Positions 1-8,788 of a stretch of 64,000 nucleotides of DNA are shown here, in pieces. The stretch comes from JACCZX01 sp963829995 (GTDB lineage Bacteria > Pseudomonadota > Gammaproteobacteria > Burkholderiales > Burkholderiaceae_F), in contig CAWHKW010000005.1 of NCBI GenBank assembly GCA_963829995.1, positions 1-64,000 on the forward strand. Direction: 5' to 3'. Position numbers and translations under genes: made by a program. How positions within the stretch are numbered: the first letter of the stretch is position 1; every line of letters starts with the position of its first letter. A model generated the notes under the pieces. That model did no database searches, was not told the origin of the DNA, and worked only from the letters and a program-made list of their open reading frames with translations.

Positions 1-851
1 CGCCCATAGTCATAGGTGCGGCAGCCGCGTTCGCACGCGCGGCGCATCAGCTCCCAGTACTTGAAGTCATTCGCGGCGAGCTCGCGCGCTTCAGAGACAT
101 CGCCGGCGTAGTACGGCAGAACTTCATCGCGAAAGTAGAACGACAGCACGGTAGACACAGGCCGACCCTCAGCGTTAACCACCGTCATAACCTCACAGGC
201 ATCCCCGAACGTCTTCCGCAGCGATTCGAAATACTTCTTCTGGAATGGCGGTGTTCCGTGGCGATGCGCGTTATCCGCATACAGAGCGAAAAAGCGGTCA
301 CAGGCAACGTCGATCTCACTTGCGAGGCCACGCTGTATTCCCTTGCGCACCATTGCTCGCTGCTTGCGCGGAATCGCCTGCATATTGGCCTCAACGCTCG
401 GCTCGATAGGTTTTCGAAAAGTGACGAACAGCTGCTGCTGCGGCCAATCGGGCTCGTACAACTCGCGATTGCGCAGTTCAAGATGATCTACCCGCAGTTT
501 GCGCGCCAACTCGGCCGCTGCTGCGTGCAGCAAGCCGCGAGAGTGCTCATCGTTCACAGCAGCCCCGCCATATACGGCGAAAGGCAACGATACGAGCGAA
601 TGCCCGAACAGAAAGCTCTTGACCTGCGCTAGCGGCAAGACGCCGGTGATGTGGCCGGCGCGTTCGGCAAGCAGATAGTGGGTGGGATGACCAAACACGC
701 GCTCGATGATGTCGCGCCACTCGATGCGATGAAAGAACGTCGCTTCCGGGCACGTCTCCACGAACGATGCCCAGCCCGAGCGGTCGTGCTCCGCGAACGC
801 CCGTACCTCGAGCGTCGCCCGCAATGGCATCTGGACGTCGTTCGCTCTCAC
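1..851 (-). CDS. FemAB-family protein of the XrtA/PEP-CTERM locus (partial, C-terminus beyond window)
   Basis: The reading frame is open to the left window edge, so only about the N-terminal 283 residues are present. The translation resembles FemAB/GNAT-fold peptidyl- or aminoacyl-transferase-like proteins that sit beside the polysaccharide deacetylase in exosortase-A clusters. Recognisable segments are FFHRIEWRDIIERVFGH, GVLPLAQVKS, RKQRAMVRKGIQRGL and YYAGDVSEARELAANDFKYWE. The substrate in this system is not known. The probable start is GTG at 851, overlapping the deacetylase stop (GTGA); an in-frame ATG at 830 is the alternative. Assignment is by family resemblance and context. Confidence 0.85.
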   Translation of the reverse strand, partial: MRANDVQMPLRATLEVRAFAEHDRSGWASFVETCPEATFFHRIEWRDIIERVFGHPTHYLLAERAGHITGVLPLAQVKSFLFGHSLVSLPFAVYGGAAVNDEHSRGLLHAAAAELARKLRVDHLELRNRELYEPDWPQQQLFVTFRKPIEPSVEANMQAIPRKQRAMVRKGIQRGLASEIDVACDRFFALYADNAHRHGTPPFQKKYFESLRKTFGDACEVMTVVNAEGRPVSTVLSFYFRDEVLPYYAGDVSEARELAANDFKYWELMRRACERGCRTYDYG

Positions 852-1717
852 GCTGCATCAAGGTCGAAAATGCGATCCACCCGATCCCAGCGGAAGTCGC
901 TCAGCAGTTGCCGCAGTTTGAGCTCTGTGCGGCTCAGATTGACGTAGTGCCGGAAGCGAGTCTTAAGCCCCGCACCCTTGACGCGTGGCTGCTGCGGATC
1001 GATTTCCCACGGGTGAAAATAGAAGATCGCCGGTCGACGATCCACGCGGTTGACGCGATCGATCGCCCAGCGCGACAGCGCATAGGGCGCGAGCCGGAAA
1101 TATCCACCGCCACCCGCAGGAAGATTGCGACCGAACACGCGCGCGGTGGTGACCGGTATCTCAAGAAGGCTCGGTCTGACCTTGAACGCAAAGCGCGGCG
1201 CAGCGGGCCAGCCATAGTGGTCGTGCTGCACCGGGTAGACGCTCGAGCTATAGCAGTAACCCGCCTCTGCAATGTGATCGAACGCCCACAGATTGCGGTG
1301 TCCGATCGAAAAGCTGGGCGCGCGATATCCGCGCACCGCGGCGCCGGCCGTGTCTTCGAGCACGTGCTTCGCGTCCCGAATATCGCTGTCAAACTCGGCA
1401 GGCGACTGGTCGGAGGCGCGCAAATGCGCCTGGCCATGGCTTGCAACCTCGTGGCCATGGGCGCTGATGTCGCGCACGATGCGCGGATAGCGCTGCGCCA
1501 GCCATCCCAGCGTGAAGAAGGTCGCTTTCGCCTGATGCTGGTCCAGCAGCTCAAGAATGCGATCGATGTTGCGTTCGATACGGCAGGGTGTTCGCTCCCA
1601 GTCGCTGCGCTTTATGTAAGGCGCGAACGCAGAGACCTGAAAGTAGTCTTCGACGTCAATCGTCAGCGCGTTCGTGATGGCGCTGGACTGCGCAGCCGGG
1701 GGCATCAGCGGAATCAT
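848..1717 (-). CDS. XrtA-system polysaccharide deacetylase (NodB fold, DUF3473-type C-terminus)
   Basis: A 289-residue carbohydrate esterase family 4 protein. The N-terminus has the metal-binding aspartate motif TIDVEDYFQ, then the HGHEVASHGQAH histidine motif, RGYRAPSFS, and the late FYFHPWEID motif typical of the exosortase-associated deacetylases. It probably removes N-acetyl groups from the exopolysaccharide or its precursor. No signal peptide is evident. The ATG at 1717 overlaps the wecB stop (ATGA), which fixes the start; a longer upstream reading (to 2056) only shadows wecB. It overlaps the FemAB gene downstream, indicating translational coupling. Confidence 0.92.
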   Translation of the reverse strand: MIPLMPPAAQSSAITNALTIDVEDYFQVSAFAPYIKRSDWERTPCRIERNIDRILELLDQHQAKATFFTLGWLAQRYPRIVRDISAHGHEVASHGQAHLRASDQSPAEFDSDIRDAKHVLEDTAGAAVRGYRAPSFSIGHRNLWAFDHIAEAGYCYSSSVYPVQHDHYGWPAAPRFAFKVRPSLLEIPVTTARVFGRNLPAGGGGYFRLAPYALSRWAIDRVNRVDRRPAIFYFHPWEIDPQQPRVKGAGLKTRFRHYVNLSRTELKLRQLLSDFRWDRVDRIFDLDAA

Positions 1718-2868
1718 TGCTGCGCGCTCGCACTTGCAGGGCGCGAAAGCCAATGCGCCATGTGCTGCGCAATGCGAGGCGCCGTCTTGCCATCCCAACA
1801 TTCGGGAACGCGCCCGCGCTTGCCGCCGTTGCGAATAACGTCGTCGACGACTTGCAAGATGCGGCTGCGACAGGTGCCAACGAGCGTATTGGTGCCCTCG
1901 TCTACGGTGATCGGCCGCTCGGTATTGGCGCGCATTGTCAAGCAAGGCACGCCGAGCGCAGTCGTTTCTTCCTGGACTCCACCCGAGTCGGTCAACACGA
2001 CTGCGGCGCTGCGCATCAATCCGACCATCTCCAGGTAACCCTGCGCGGGCAAACACGCGATTCGGTGGCGCTGCAACGAACCGTCAAGGCCGAATTTTTC
2101 GATACTCGCCCGGGTGCGCGGATGCACCGGCCAGATCACCGGCATGCGTTGCGCCACTTCTGCGAGCGTCGCAACGATGTTCGACAGCGTCTGCTCATCA
2201 TCGACGTTGGCTGGACGATGGAGCGTAACCGCCGCATACCCCGCCGGTGCGCTCGCCCACTCGGGGTCGAGCCCCATGCGATGGAAAAGCTCTGCCGCCG
2301 AAACTGCCTTTGGAAGCGCGGACAGCAGCGAATCAATCATCAGATTCCCAACGAAGTGCACGCGCTCCTCGCTGATCCCTTCGCGCGCCAGATTACCGCT
2401 CGCGCTGCGTTCGGTCGTGTAAAGCCAAGTCGAGAGCTGATCGGTCAACACGCGATTGATCTCTTCAGGCATCGACCGGTCGAAGCTGCGCAAGCCGGCT
2501 TCGACGTGGACGATCGGAACACTCTTCTTGGACGCAACGAGACTGCAGGCCAGCGTGGAGTTGACATCACCCACCACAACGACGCACGACGGCTGGTATT
2601 GGTCGATCACCGGCTCGAAGCGCTTCATCACTTCGGCTGTCTGCGCCGCGTGAGTGCCCGATCCGACTTCGAGATTGGCATCTGGCGAAGGCAGCTCGAG
2701 ATCGACGAACAGCCGATCGTTCAGGTCGAAGTCGTAGTGCTGGCCGGTGTGAACCAGCACTGCCGACGGCATCCCAGGCTGCGATTTGATAGCCCTTAGC
2801 AGAGGCGCCATTTTCATGTAGTTCGGGCGTGCGCCGACAACGCATATCACCGGACCGGCGCCCGCCAT
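1714..2868 (-). CDS. wecB: UDP-N-acetylglucosamine 2-epimerase (non-hydrolysing)
   Basis: 384 residues, the usual WecB length. It carries the N-terminal GARPNYMKMAPLL motif, HVEAGLRSFD, the TLHRPANVDD motif and the C-terminal DSGGVQEETTALGVPCLTMR nucleotide-binding block. It interconverts UDP-GlcNAc and UDP-ManNAc in the cytoplasm. Together with the UDP-sugar 6-dehydrogenase at 10534-11814 it could supply UDP-ManNAcA-type precursors for the polymer (inference). The start is ATG 2868, overlapping the ATPase stop (TGATG), or GTG one codon earlier at 2871. Confidence 0.93.
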   Translation of the reverse strand: MAGAGPVICVVGARPNYMKMAPLLRAIKSQPGMPSAVLVHTGQHYDFDLNDRLFVDLELPSPDANLEVGSGTHAAQTAEVMKRFEPVIDQYQPSCVVVVGDVNSTLACSLVASKKSVPIVHVEAGLRSFDRSMPEEINRVLTDQLSTWLYTTERSASGNLAREGISEERVHFVGNLMIDSLLSALPKAVSAAELFHRMGLDPEWASAPAGYAAVTLHRPANVDDEQTLSNIVATLAEVAQRMPVIWPVHPRTRASIEKFGLDGSLQRHRIACLPAQGYLEMVGLMRSAAVVLTDSGGVQEETTALGVPCLTMRANTERPITVDEGTNTLVGTCRSRILQVVDDVIRNGGKRGRVPECWDGKTAPRIAQHMAHWLSRPASASAQQ

Positions 2869-3944
2869 CACCTGCCCTTGGACGATCGAGCAGGTCCTCG
2901 AGTCTCTTCGTCCGGCAACGCTCGCTCGGGCTCAACAATTCCTCGCACCACACTAAGAAGCCCGTCGACATTGTGTTCAAGCTGTTCGATTCTTTCGGTG
3001 ATCGCGGCAAGGGGACGCGCACCGACCCGGCCATTCGACGCAGATTCACGCTTGGGCGCGACCGAATCACGCTTCGACTGGGCTGCTCCAGCTTCACGCG
3101 CGCCAACCAGCGGCGAAACGGCAATGTCGGCCCCCATTTCGCCGGCAATCTCCTTGATGGCCGCGGCAATATCCGCGCGACCGATAACGTGCTTCTCGTT
3201 CAGATAGGCCGCCAGCAGCACTCGATTGCATAGCGAGTTGATGCGGCGTGGTACGCCCCCGGTGCCACGGTGGATTTCGATGAAAGCGTCGGCATCGAAC
3301 TCCGGATCATTATTCCAGCCGACAAAACGCAGGCGGTGCTCAACGTAAGCACGCGTGTCGGCCTGATCGAGTGGGCCAAGGTGGTACGAGGCGATCACGC
3401 GCTGGCGAAATTGCTCCATCAACGGTGACCGCATCAGCATGCGCAACTCAGGCTGACCAATCAGAAAGCTCTGCAGCAGTGCATTGTCGCCGCATTGAAA
3501 ATTCGACAACATGCGCAATTCTTCCAAGGAGCGTGCGCCAAGATTCTGCGCCTCGTCAACGATCAGCAGCGCGCGCTTCCCCTCTTGCAATGTCATCAGC
3601 AAAAACGCCTCGATTGTCGCTATCAGCTGTGCCTTACCGTCGAGCCGGGCCGGTATGCCGAACGCCGTGGCAACAGACCGCAACAGATCATCCGCATCCA
3701 GCTGCGTGCTGACGATCTGCGCGGCCACTACTTCGTGTGGGTCAAGTTCATTAAGCAACGCACGAACCAGCGTCGTCTTTCCTGTTCCGATGTCACCGGT
3801 GATCACCAGGAAGCCCTCGCCCTGATAAACGCCGTACTTCAGATAAGAAAACGCACTCTTATGACCCTTGCTGCCGAAGTAAAACGCCGGGTCCGGGCTC
3901 AACTGAAACGGCTTGCCGGTTAGTTTGTAAAAGTCTTCGTACAT
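2868..3944 (-). CDS. XrtA-associated ATPase (ExeA-like AAA, TIGR03015 type)
   Basis: 358 residues beginning MYEDFYKLTGKPFQLSPDP, the signature start of the exosortase-associated AAA ATPases. Walker A GDIGTGKTT is at about residues 50-58 and Walker B LLIVDEAQ at about 126-133. A GVPRRINSLCNRVLLAA sensor region follows, and the C-terminal third is low-complexity and charged. The related ExeA/GspA proteins help assemble envelope secretion complexes, so a role in organising polysaccharide export is plausible but inferred. It lies 6 bp downstream of the beta-barrel gene and overlaps wecB. Confidence 0.9.
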   Translation of the reverse strand: MYEDFYKLTGKPFQLSPDPAFYFGSKGHKSAFSYLKYGVYQGEGFLVITGDIGTGKTTLVRALLNELDPHEVVAAQIVSTQLDADDLLRSVATAFGIPARLDGKAQLIATIEAFLLMTLQEGKRALLIVDEAQNLGARSLEELRMLSNFQCGDNALLQSFLIGQPELRMLMRSPLMEQFRQRVIASYHLGPLDQADTRAYVEHRLRFVGWNNDPEFDADAFIEIHRGTGGVPRRINSLCNRVLLAAYLNEKHVIGRADIAAAIKEIAGEMGADIAVSPLVGAREAGAAQSKRDSVAPKRESASNGRVGARPLAAITERIEQLEHNVDGLLSVVRGIVEPERALPDEETRGPARSSKGR

Positions 3945-3950
3945 GGCGGA

Positions 3951-5498
3951 CTACAGTTGGTGAAATAGTCCAACAAAAATTGCCGCTTCGCTGCTGTCAC
4001 CGATACCGCTGGACGTTGAATCCTGTTGTCGATACCGGGCGCCGACAAAAGCGCTACTGCGCGGCGACAGTTGGCGGCTGGCCTGAACTCTGAAGATGTT
4101 CTCATCAGTGATGAGTGCAGCGGTCTGGTCTAAACCGCGCGTTTCCCACCGGGTGGCGGTTGCGTTAAGCGACGTCACCGGGGTCAGGCGATGACTCAAC
4201 GAGAGCGAGACACCTCTCTGAGTGTTGTTGTTGAGAGTGATAAAGGTCACGGGGATTGCCGCATCAGGCAATGTTTTGGTCTTGAGGTAGTAGAGAGTCA
4301 GCGCCAGAGTATTGCGCGCGCCAACAAGGGCGGCGGAACCGGATGCTGAATTCACTACATTGGCATTTCGCGAAAAGATATTGACGCCGGCCGGAAGCGA
4401 CGATGGAAGGGCCTGCCGTTCCATCAGATCCTGGACCTGTTGTGCGCGTTCCACCGGATCTGGAAAACGAGCGGTCAGGATTGCGTCCAGCAAGCCCGAA
4501 ACATTGCCTGTGGCTGGCAGCTCCAATAGGAGTTGTGGATAGGTAGTGACGTAACGTGAAGCGGAAAGACTAGTTGCGAAGCGCCGCAGCCGACTGGAAG
4601 CGCCAAACTGGTAACTCGGACCGAAGAATCGGTGCTCCCAATACCCACCTACGCGCGTCCGGGGACCTGGCCTCCACTCCAGCTCAGCGCCGTAGATCGG
4701 ACCAGACTCCTCGGTCCGCGTGTAGTTCGTGCGTTCATAACCGCCGCGCAAGCCGGCGGTAAATTGCGGCGTAAACGCGTAATTGATCGTGGCCAGGACC
4801 ACATCGAGTTCCTGATCAACATCGCGTAGATCATCAAATTGGGTCACATCGCGTTGAACGCGCAATAACCCGCCGAGCGGCGTTGCGATACGAGCTACTT
4901 CCGCTCTGTGCCGGCCGTGGTAGGCGTTGTCCAGGTTAGAGTCAGACTGGGTCGTATAGGTATACGAGTTGTCGCTGCGTACCAGATACCGCCAGTTAGT
5001 CGCAAAATTGCCTTGCAGATACGGCGCGACACTACCCTGCACATAGGTGTACTTGTTGAACGTCGATGCCGCATCTGAGCGCGGCAAGAAAGGGTTTATT
5101 AACGATTGGTTGGCGTGCAGCGCTGCGTCGATATAGAACAGCTGATCAATTGCCTCGAGGTTGGCGAGAACATTTGCGTACGGCAGCATGCGGCTGGTTT
5201 GCGTACCGTCCGCATAGCCAATCATATTCAGCGATGCTGAACCCGCCACGCGTAAACGCGGGCCTTCGCGCTGGAATCCCACGGCAGGCTCGACGCTAAA
5301 CACCAGGTCGCCTTCGCGCCGTGCACTCTGCTCGTAGTTTGCGTTGTTCGTAAGCGTGGCCTGCGCCCTAATACTCGAGTCGACATCCCAACGCTGGGCA
5401 GATGCCGGACCTGTACATCCGAGTGCCAAGCAGGCCACACAAGATGCGCGATAAGGCGTACCTCTCAACCGCCTGAGTACTGTGTGTGGCGCACGCAC
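3951..5498 (-). CDS. Outer-membrane beta-barrel protein of the PEP-CTERM/exopolysaccharide system (TIGR03016 type)
   Basis: 515 residues. An N-terminal signal-like segment (about residues 18-35, ending GPASAQ) is followed by long runs of alternating aromatic and polar residues with many Tyr/Thr/Arg strands (for example NANYEQSARREGDLVFSVEP and TAGLRGGYERTNYTRTEES) and a terminal strand ending in aromatic-hydrophobic residues (AIFVGLFHQL), as in large outer-membrane barrels. The family is found next to the XrtA ATPase and autokinase. It is probably the outer-membrane component of polymer export or an anchor. The start is GTG 5498, seven bases after the kinase stop. Confidence 0.88.
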   Translation of the reverse strand: MRAPHTVLRRLRGTPYRASCVACLALGCTGPASAQRWDVDSSIRAQATLTNNANYEQSARREGDLVFSVEPAVGFQREGPRLRVAGSASLNMIGYADGTQTSRMLPYANVLANLEAIDQLFYIDAALHANQSLINPFLPRSDAASTFNKYTYVQGSVAPYLQGNFATNWRYLVRSDNSYTYTTQSDSNLDNAYHGRHRAEVARIATPLGGLLRVQRDVTQFDDLRDVDQELDVVLATINYAFTPQFTAGLRGGYERTNYTRTEESGPIYGAELEWRPGPRTRVGGYWEHRFFGPSYQFGASSRLRRFATSLSASRYVTTYPQLLLELPATGNVSGLLDAILTARFPDPVERAQQVQDLMERQALPSSLPAGVNIFSRNANVVNSASGSAALVGARNTLALTLYYLKTKTLPDAAIPVTFITLNNNTQRGVSLSLSHRLTPVTSLNATATRWETRGLDQTAALITDENIFRVQASRQLSPRSSAFVGARYRQQDSTSSGIGDSSEAAIFVGLFHQL

Positions 5499-5505
5499 GT
5501 CGGTC

Positions 5506-6435
5506 TCAGTGGGTGCGCGAGCCGTAGTACGAGCCAGCCTCTGAAGTTGATGACTTGTTCAGCAGTGTCATAACCACGGGACAGTTTTCGAGCGTGACTA
5601 GTGCGTCGCTTACGTGTCCCTGAGGCGTACGGTCGGCTTCGATGACTAACACGACCTGGCCCATATGCGCGGCCAGCACACGCGATTCTGTAGAACCCAG
5701 CAGCGGCGGCGCGTCAAACACCAAGATTCGATTGGGGTCCTGAGCCACAAGTTTGTCTACCAGCAAACTCATACGTTTGCTTGCGAGCATCTCGGTTGCC
5801 TGCTCATTTAAGGTGCCGGCAGGCAGGATTGAAAGCCGCTCGACGTTTGTTCGGAGGATAAATGTTTGAACATCGAGGCTTGGGTCGCTTAACACATCGA
5901 GCAGACCCTTTGCTGGTGGCAGAGCAAGCCGCTCGAGCGCCATCGGTCGCGTCGCGTCGGCGTCAATCAGCAGCACGGTCGTATCGCGCTCGAGGGCCAT
6001 CGAAAGCGCAAGATTGATCGACACAAAGGTTTTTCCTTCGCGCGGCAATGAACTGGTCACCATGATGCGATTAGCCTTGAGGACCTGCGCTGCCGAATTT
6101 CCACGCACGTTATTCAGCAACGGCCGCTTGATCATGCGGAATTCTTCGGCTCGGCGGGACGACGGCGCGTGCGGTGATACGTAACCCAGCGCCGACAAGT
6201 GCTCCAGATCGATCGTCACCTGCGGCGATGGAACTTTATTGGAATCGCTTATCTGGCCGGCATCCCTGGAAATAACGCCGGCAATGCCGCGGCCGGCCTC
6301 CGCACGAAGCGCAGCCGGCGCGCCGTCAACTGCACGATCCGCAATCGCTGGTTTAGGCGCCGCATCCTGCGCCGCATCGACTCCCGCGCTGCGTAATTGC
6401 GCGAGTCGGCTTGCGGCTTGTTCGATGGTGTTCAA
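5506..6435 (-). CDS. XrtA-associated tyrosine autokinase (BY-kinase, CpsD/Wzc-type)
   Basis: 309 residues. A low-complexity N-terminus of about 75 residues precedes the kinase domain. The Walker A region is TSSLPREGKTFVSINLA (about 128-144), the Walker A-prime aspartates are in LLIDADATRP, and Walker B is ILVFDAPPLLGS. The C-terminus ends SYYGSRTH, a short tyrosine cluster for autophosphorylation. It acts in the cytoplasm with the adjacent chain-length protein to control polymer length and export. The start appears to be TTG at 6435, chosen because AGGAG lies seven bases upstream. Confidence 0.92.
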   Translation of the reverse strand: MNTIEQAASRLAQLRSAGVDAAQDAAPKPAIADRAVDGAPAALRAEAGRGIAGVISRDAGQISDSNKVPSPQVTIDLEHLSALGYVSPHAPSSRRAEEFRMIKRPLLNNVRGNSAAQVLKANRIMVTSSLPREGKTFVSINLALSMALERDTTVLLIDADATRPMALERLALPPAKGLLDVLSDPSLDVQTFILRTNVERLSILPAGTLNEQATEMLASKRMSLLVDKLVAQDPNRILVFDAPPLLGSTESRVLAAHMGQVVLVIEADRTPQGHVSDALVTLENCPVVMTLLNKSSTSEAGSYYGSRTH

Positions 6436-6445
6436 ATCAGGGCTC

Positions 6446-8002
6446 CTAGACGCGCGTACTCATGGATAAAACCGTCACCCATAAACCGCAGGCCACGAGA
6501 AGGCCGGCAAGCCCGCTGCCAAAAGCGACATTGGCAAAGCGCCGGCGCCGAAGATCGGCATCTGTCGGCAACATCGACACACTCCCCAGGACGGGCCGTT
6601 GAGTGAATTCGCGTAGCGCCGCCACTGCATGAAAAGTCGGCATTGCGCGCGCCATCGCGAAACTCGCAGCCAACCCCGCGCCAACTGCGGCCATCAGCAC
6701 TAAAAAAATCAGCGCCAATCGATTGGGAAACACCGGGTTCGGTGCAACCCGCGGCGGATCAATGATGCGGAACTCGGCAAGACCGGCAGAGTTGACATCC
6801 TCTCCGAGCGAGGCCGATTCGCGACGACTTACCAGTGCCTGGTAATTTTTTTGCAGCACTTCGTAATCTCGATTCAACTGAGCAAGCTCGGCTTCAATCT
6901 GGGGCACCCTGCCAGCCGCGGCGCGCAGCTGGGCGAGACGTCCCTCGGTTTCGGACACCCGCGAGCGTAATGAGGCAACGTTGGCCTCAGCCTCCGCACG
7001 AGCAATCTTGATACGCTGAAACACGGGATTGGTCGATGGCGAAACACGCGAAGGCGACTGCACTGCCGCCTGCCTGCGCGCTTCGATCTCCTGCTTTCTC
7101 TCTTCCTCCAGTTGGGCAATCAATCTGCGCGTGGATGCCACGTCAGGATGCTGGTCCGTATAACGGCGCAGTAAATCATCCAGCTGTTTGCGCAATGCAT
7201 CGATGCGCGAGTCGTAGTCCGACGGGATCCCGCCCGATGCCGCATTGCTGTTGACGTCCGGCAGCATCACCGGATCTTCACCGGCCAATTCGCGTTTGTA
7301 GGCATCGCGCACCTCTTCGGCTGACCGCAATTCCTGTCGCACCTTCGCCGCCTCGGCCGTCAGTGCAGTCATGCGCGCGAAGTAATCGGCTCCGGAGCCA
7401 CTGGTAACTCCGAGATTCTTCAGTTTGAATTCCTTCAGCCGGTTCTCTGACTCTGCGAGCTTCTGTTCGTAAGTCTTGATCTGCTCGTCGATGAAGCGGC
7501 GCGCGGATTCGCTGTCGCGCCGCTTGTTGCCTAAACCTGATTCGACAAATAGCGACAGCAGGTCCTGCACTACACGTCTGGAGCGATCCGGATTGATATC
7601 CTGATAAGAGATCGTGTAGATGTTTTCGCGTGCACTGCCCATGAACCGGATCCGCTTCGTCAGCGCATCGACCATCCGGTCACGCTCGATTTGCGTGGTT
7701 CCGGACACGTCGAGGTTGGCGCTGTGCATGATCTTCTCAATGTTCGGTCGAGCGATGATCGTGCGGGCAAGCATGCCAACTTGTTCGTCAATGTTGGGCT
7801 GCACGGCGAGTCCTGCCATCAAAGGTTTCAAAACCGTTTGCGTGTCGACGTAAACACGCGCACTGGCTTCAAAGCGATCCGGTATTTGCCACACAATGAC
7901 GGCACCGACGATGCCAACCACCCAGGCGACTGCCAATCCGATCCAACGACGCCGCCACATCGCGCCGCCAATAATCCAGAACTGCCGAAGTATCTCTTCC
8001 AT
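6446..8002 (-). CDS. XrtA-system polysaccharide chain-length determinant (Wzz/GNVR family)
   Basis: 518 residues. A transmembrane segment near residues 20-40 is followed by a Wzz domain (RFEASARVYVDTQTVLKPLMAGLAV) and a long periplasmic coiled-coil rich in Glu/Arg/Lys/Gln. A GNVR-like block (EAELAQLNRDYEVLQKNYQALVSRRESA) precedes a second transmembrane pair at the C-terminus. It is an inner-membrane polymerisation/export co-factor working with the separate tyrosine kinase immediately downstream. ATG 8002 is preferred over the adjacent TTG at 8005. Confidence 0.92.
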   Translation of the reverse strand: MEEILRQFWIIGGAMWRRRWIGLAVAWVVGIVGAVIVWQIPDRFEASARVYVDTQTVLKPLMAGLAVQPNIDEQVGMLARTIIARPNIEKIMHSANLDVSGTTQIERDRMVDALTKRIRFMGSARENIYTISYQDINPDRSRRVVQDLLSLFVESGLGNKRRDSESARRFIDEQIKTYEQKLAESENRLKEFKLKNLGVTSGSGADYFARMTALTAEAAKVRQELRSAEEVRDAYKRELAGEDPVMLPDVNSNAASGGIPSDYDSRIDALRKQLDDLLRRYTDQHPDVASTRRLIAQLEEERKQEIEARRQAAVQSPSRVSPSTNPVFQRIKIARAEAEANVASLRSRVSETEGRLAQLRAAAGRVPQIEAELAQLNRDYEVLQKNYQALVSRRESASLGEDVNSAGLAEFRIIDPPRVAPNPVFPNRLALIFLVLMAAVGAGLAASFAMARAMPTFHAVAALREFTQRPVLGSVSMLPTDADLRRRRFANVAFGSGLAGLLVACGLWVTVLSMSTRV

Positions 8003-8050
8003 CAATCACACTCAGTGACTTGCGCGAACCGCATCTAGTAGAGCGGTCAT

Positions 8051-8671
8051 TTAGAACCAGCCCTGCGGAATGATCAGCACGTCGCCCGGTTTTACGTCCA
8101 CGTTAGCCGAGATGTCACCCCGCCGCACAAGGTCAGCCAGGCGCACGCTGTACTGCGTGCCCTTTTCCGAGCCCCGCACAAGCACCGCGCTATTGCCGTC
8201 AGCAAAATCCGTCAGACCGCCCACGACGATTAGCACGTCAAGCATGGTCATGTTTTGGCGATATGGAATCGCCTGGGGTTTTGCTGCCTCCCCTATTACG
8301 CGGATCTGTTCACCGAACGGTCCGGCGAAGCTGGTCACGATTATTGTGACCTGTGGGTCACGAATGTATTTGGCCAGTGCCTTCTCGAGCTCACGTGACA
8401 GCTCGACGGGATTGCGGCCGAGCGCCTGAATGTCTTCCACCAGCGGTGTCGTGATACGCCCGTCGGGACGTACGGGTACCGTTGCTGACAGATCGGGGTT
8501 GCGCCACACGATCACGTTTACCGTGTCGAGCGAACCGATCAAATAACGGTAGTCAGGACTCGCAGCTGTCGGCGGCGCCGGCGGATATTTCGGACTGCCG
8601 CACGCAGCCAGTAGCGTGGTTAACATCCATATCAATGCCGCAACAATCCGCGTCGCATTCTCCTGCACCAT
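8051..8671 (-). CDS. Polysaccharide export lipoprotein (Wza/EpsE-like, XrtA type)
   Basis: 206 residues. A lipoprotein signal peptide ends in LLAAC, followed by a PES export domain (YLIGSLDTVNVIVWRNPDLSATVPVRPDGRITTPLVEDI) and SLBB-like repeats ending VKPGDVLIIPQGWF. It should be an outer-membrane export-channel component for the exopolysaccharide, acting with the chain-length protein downstream. ATG 8671 is supported by GGAG six bases upstream; a TTG at 8683 is in frame but lies on the ribosome-binding site. Confidence 0.92.
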   Translation of the reverse strand: MVQENATRIVAALIWMLTTLLAACGSPKYPPAPPTAASPDYRYLIGSLDTVNVIVWRNPDLSATVPVRPDGRITTPLVEDIQALGRNPVELSRELEKALAKYIRDPQVTIIVTSFAGPFGEQIRVIGEAAKPQAIPYRQNMTMLDVLIVVGGLTDFADGNSAVLVRGSEKGTQYSVRLADLVRRGDISANVDVKPGDVLIIPQGWF

Positions 8672-8788
8672 AGTCTTCTCCAATCCGCTCTATTTGGCGT
8701 TCATGCAACCAAACGCCGTCGCCACATTTGCACCAGCCGACCGTCAGGCGGGTGAAATCCAGTCTATTACATGGCGAGACCGCCAGAC

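Noticed and set aside
767..2038. Long plus-strand reading frame of over 400 codons opposite wecB and the deacetylase
   Set aside because: Its translation has no family features, is rich in Arg/His, and mirrors two well-supported minus-strand genes; GC-rich codon bias produces such shadows.
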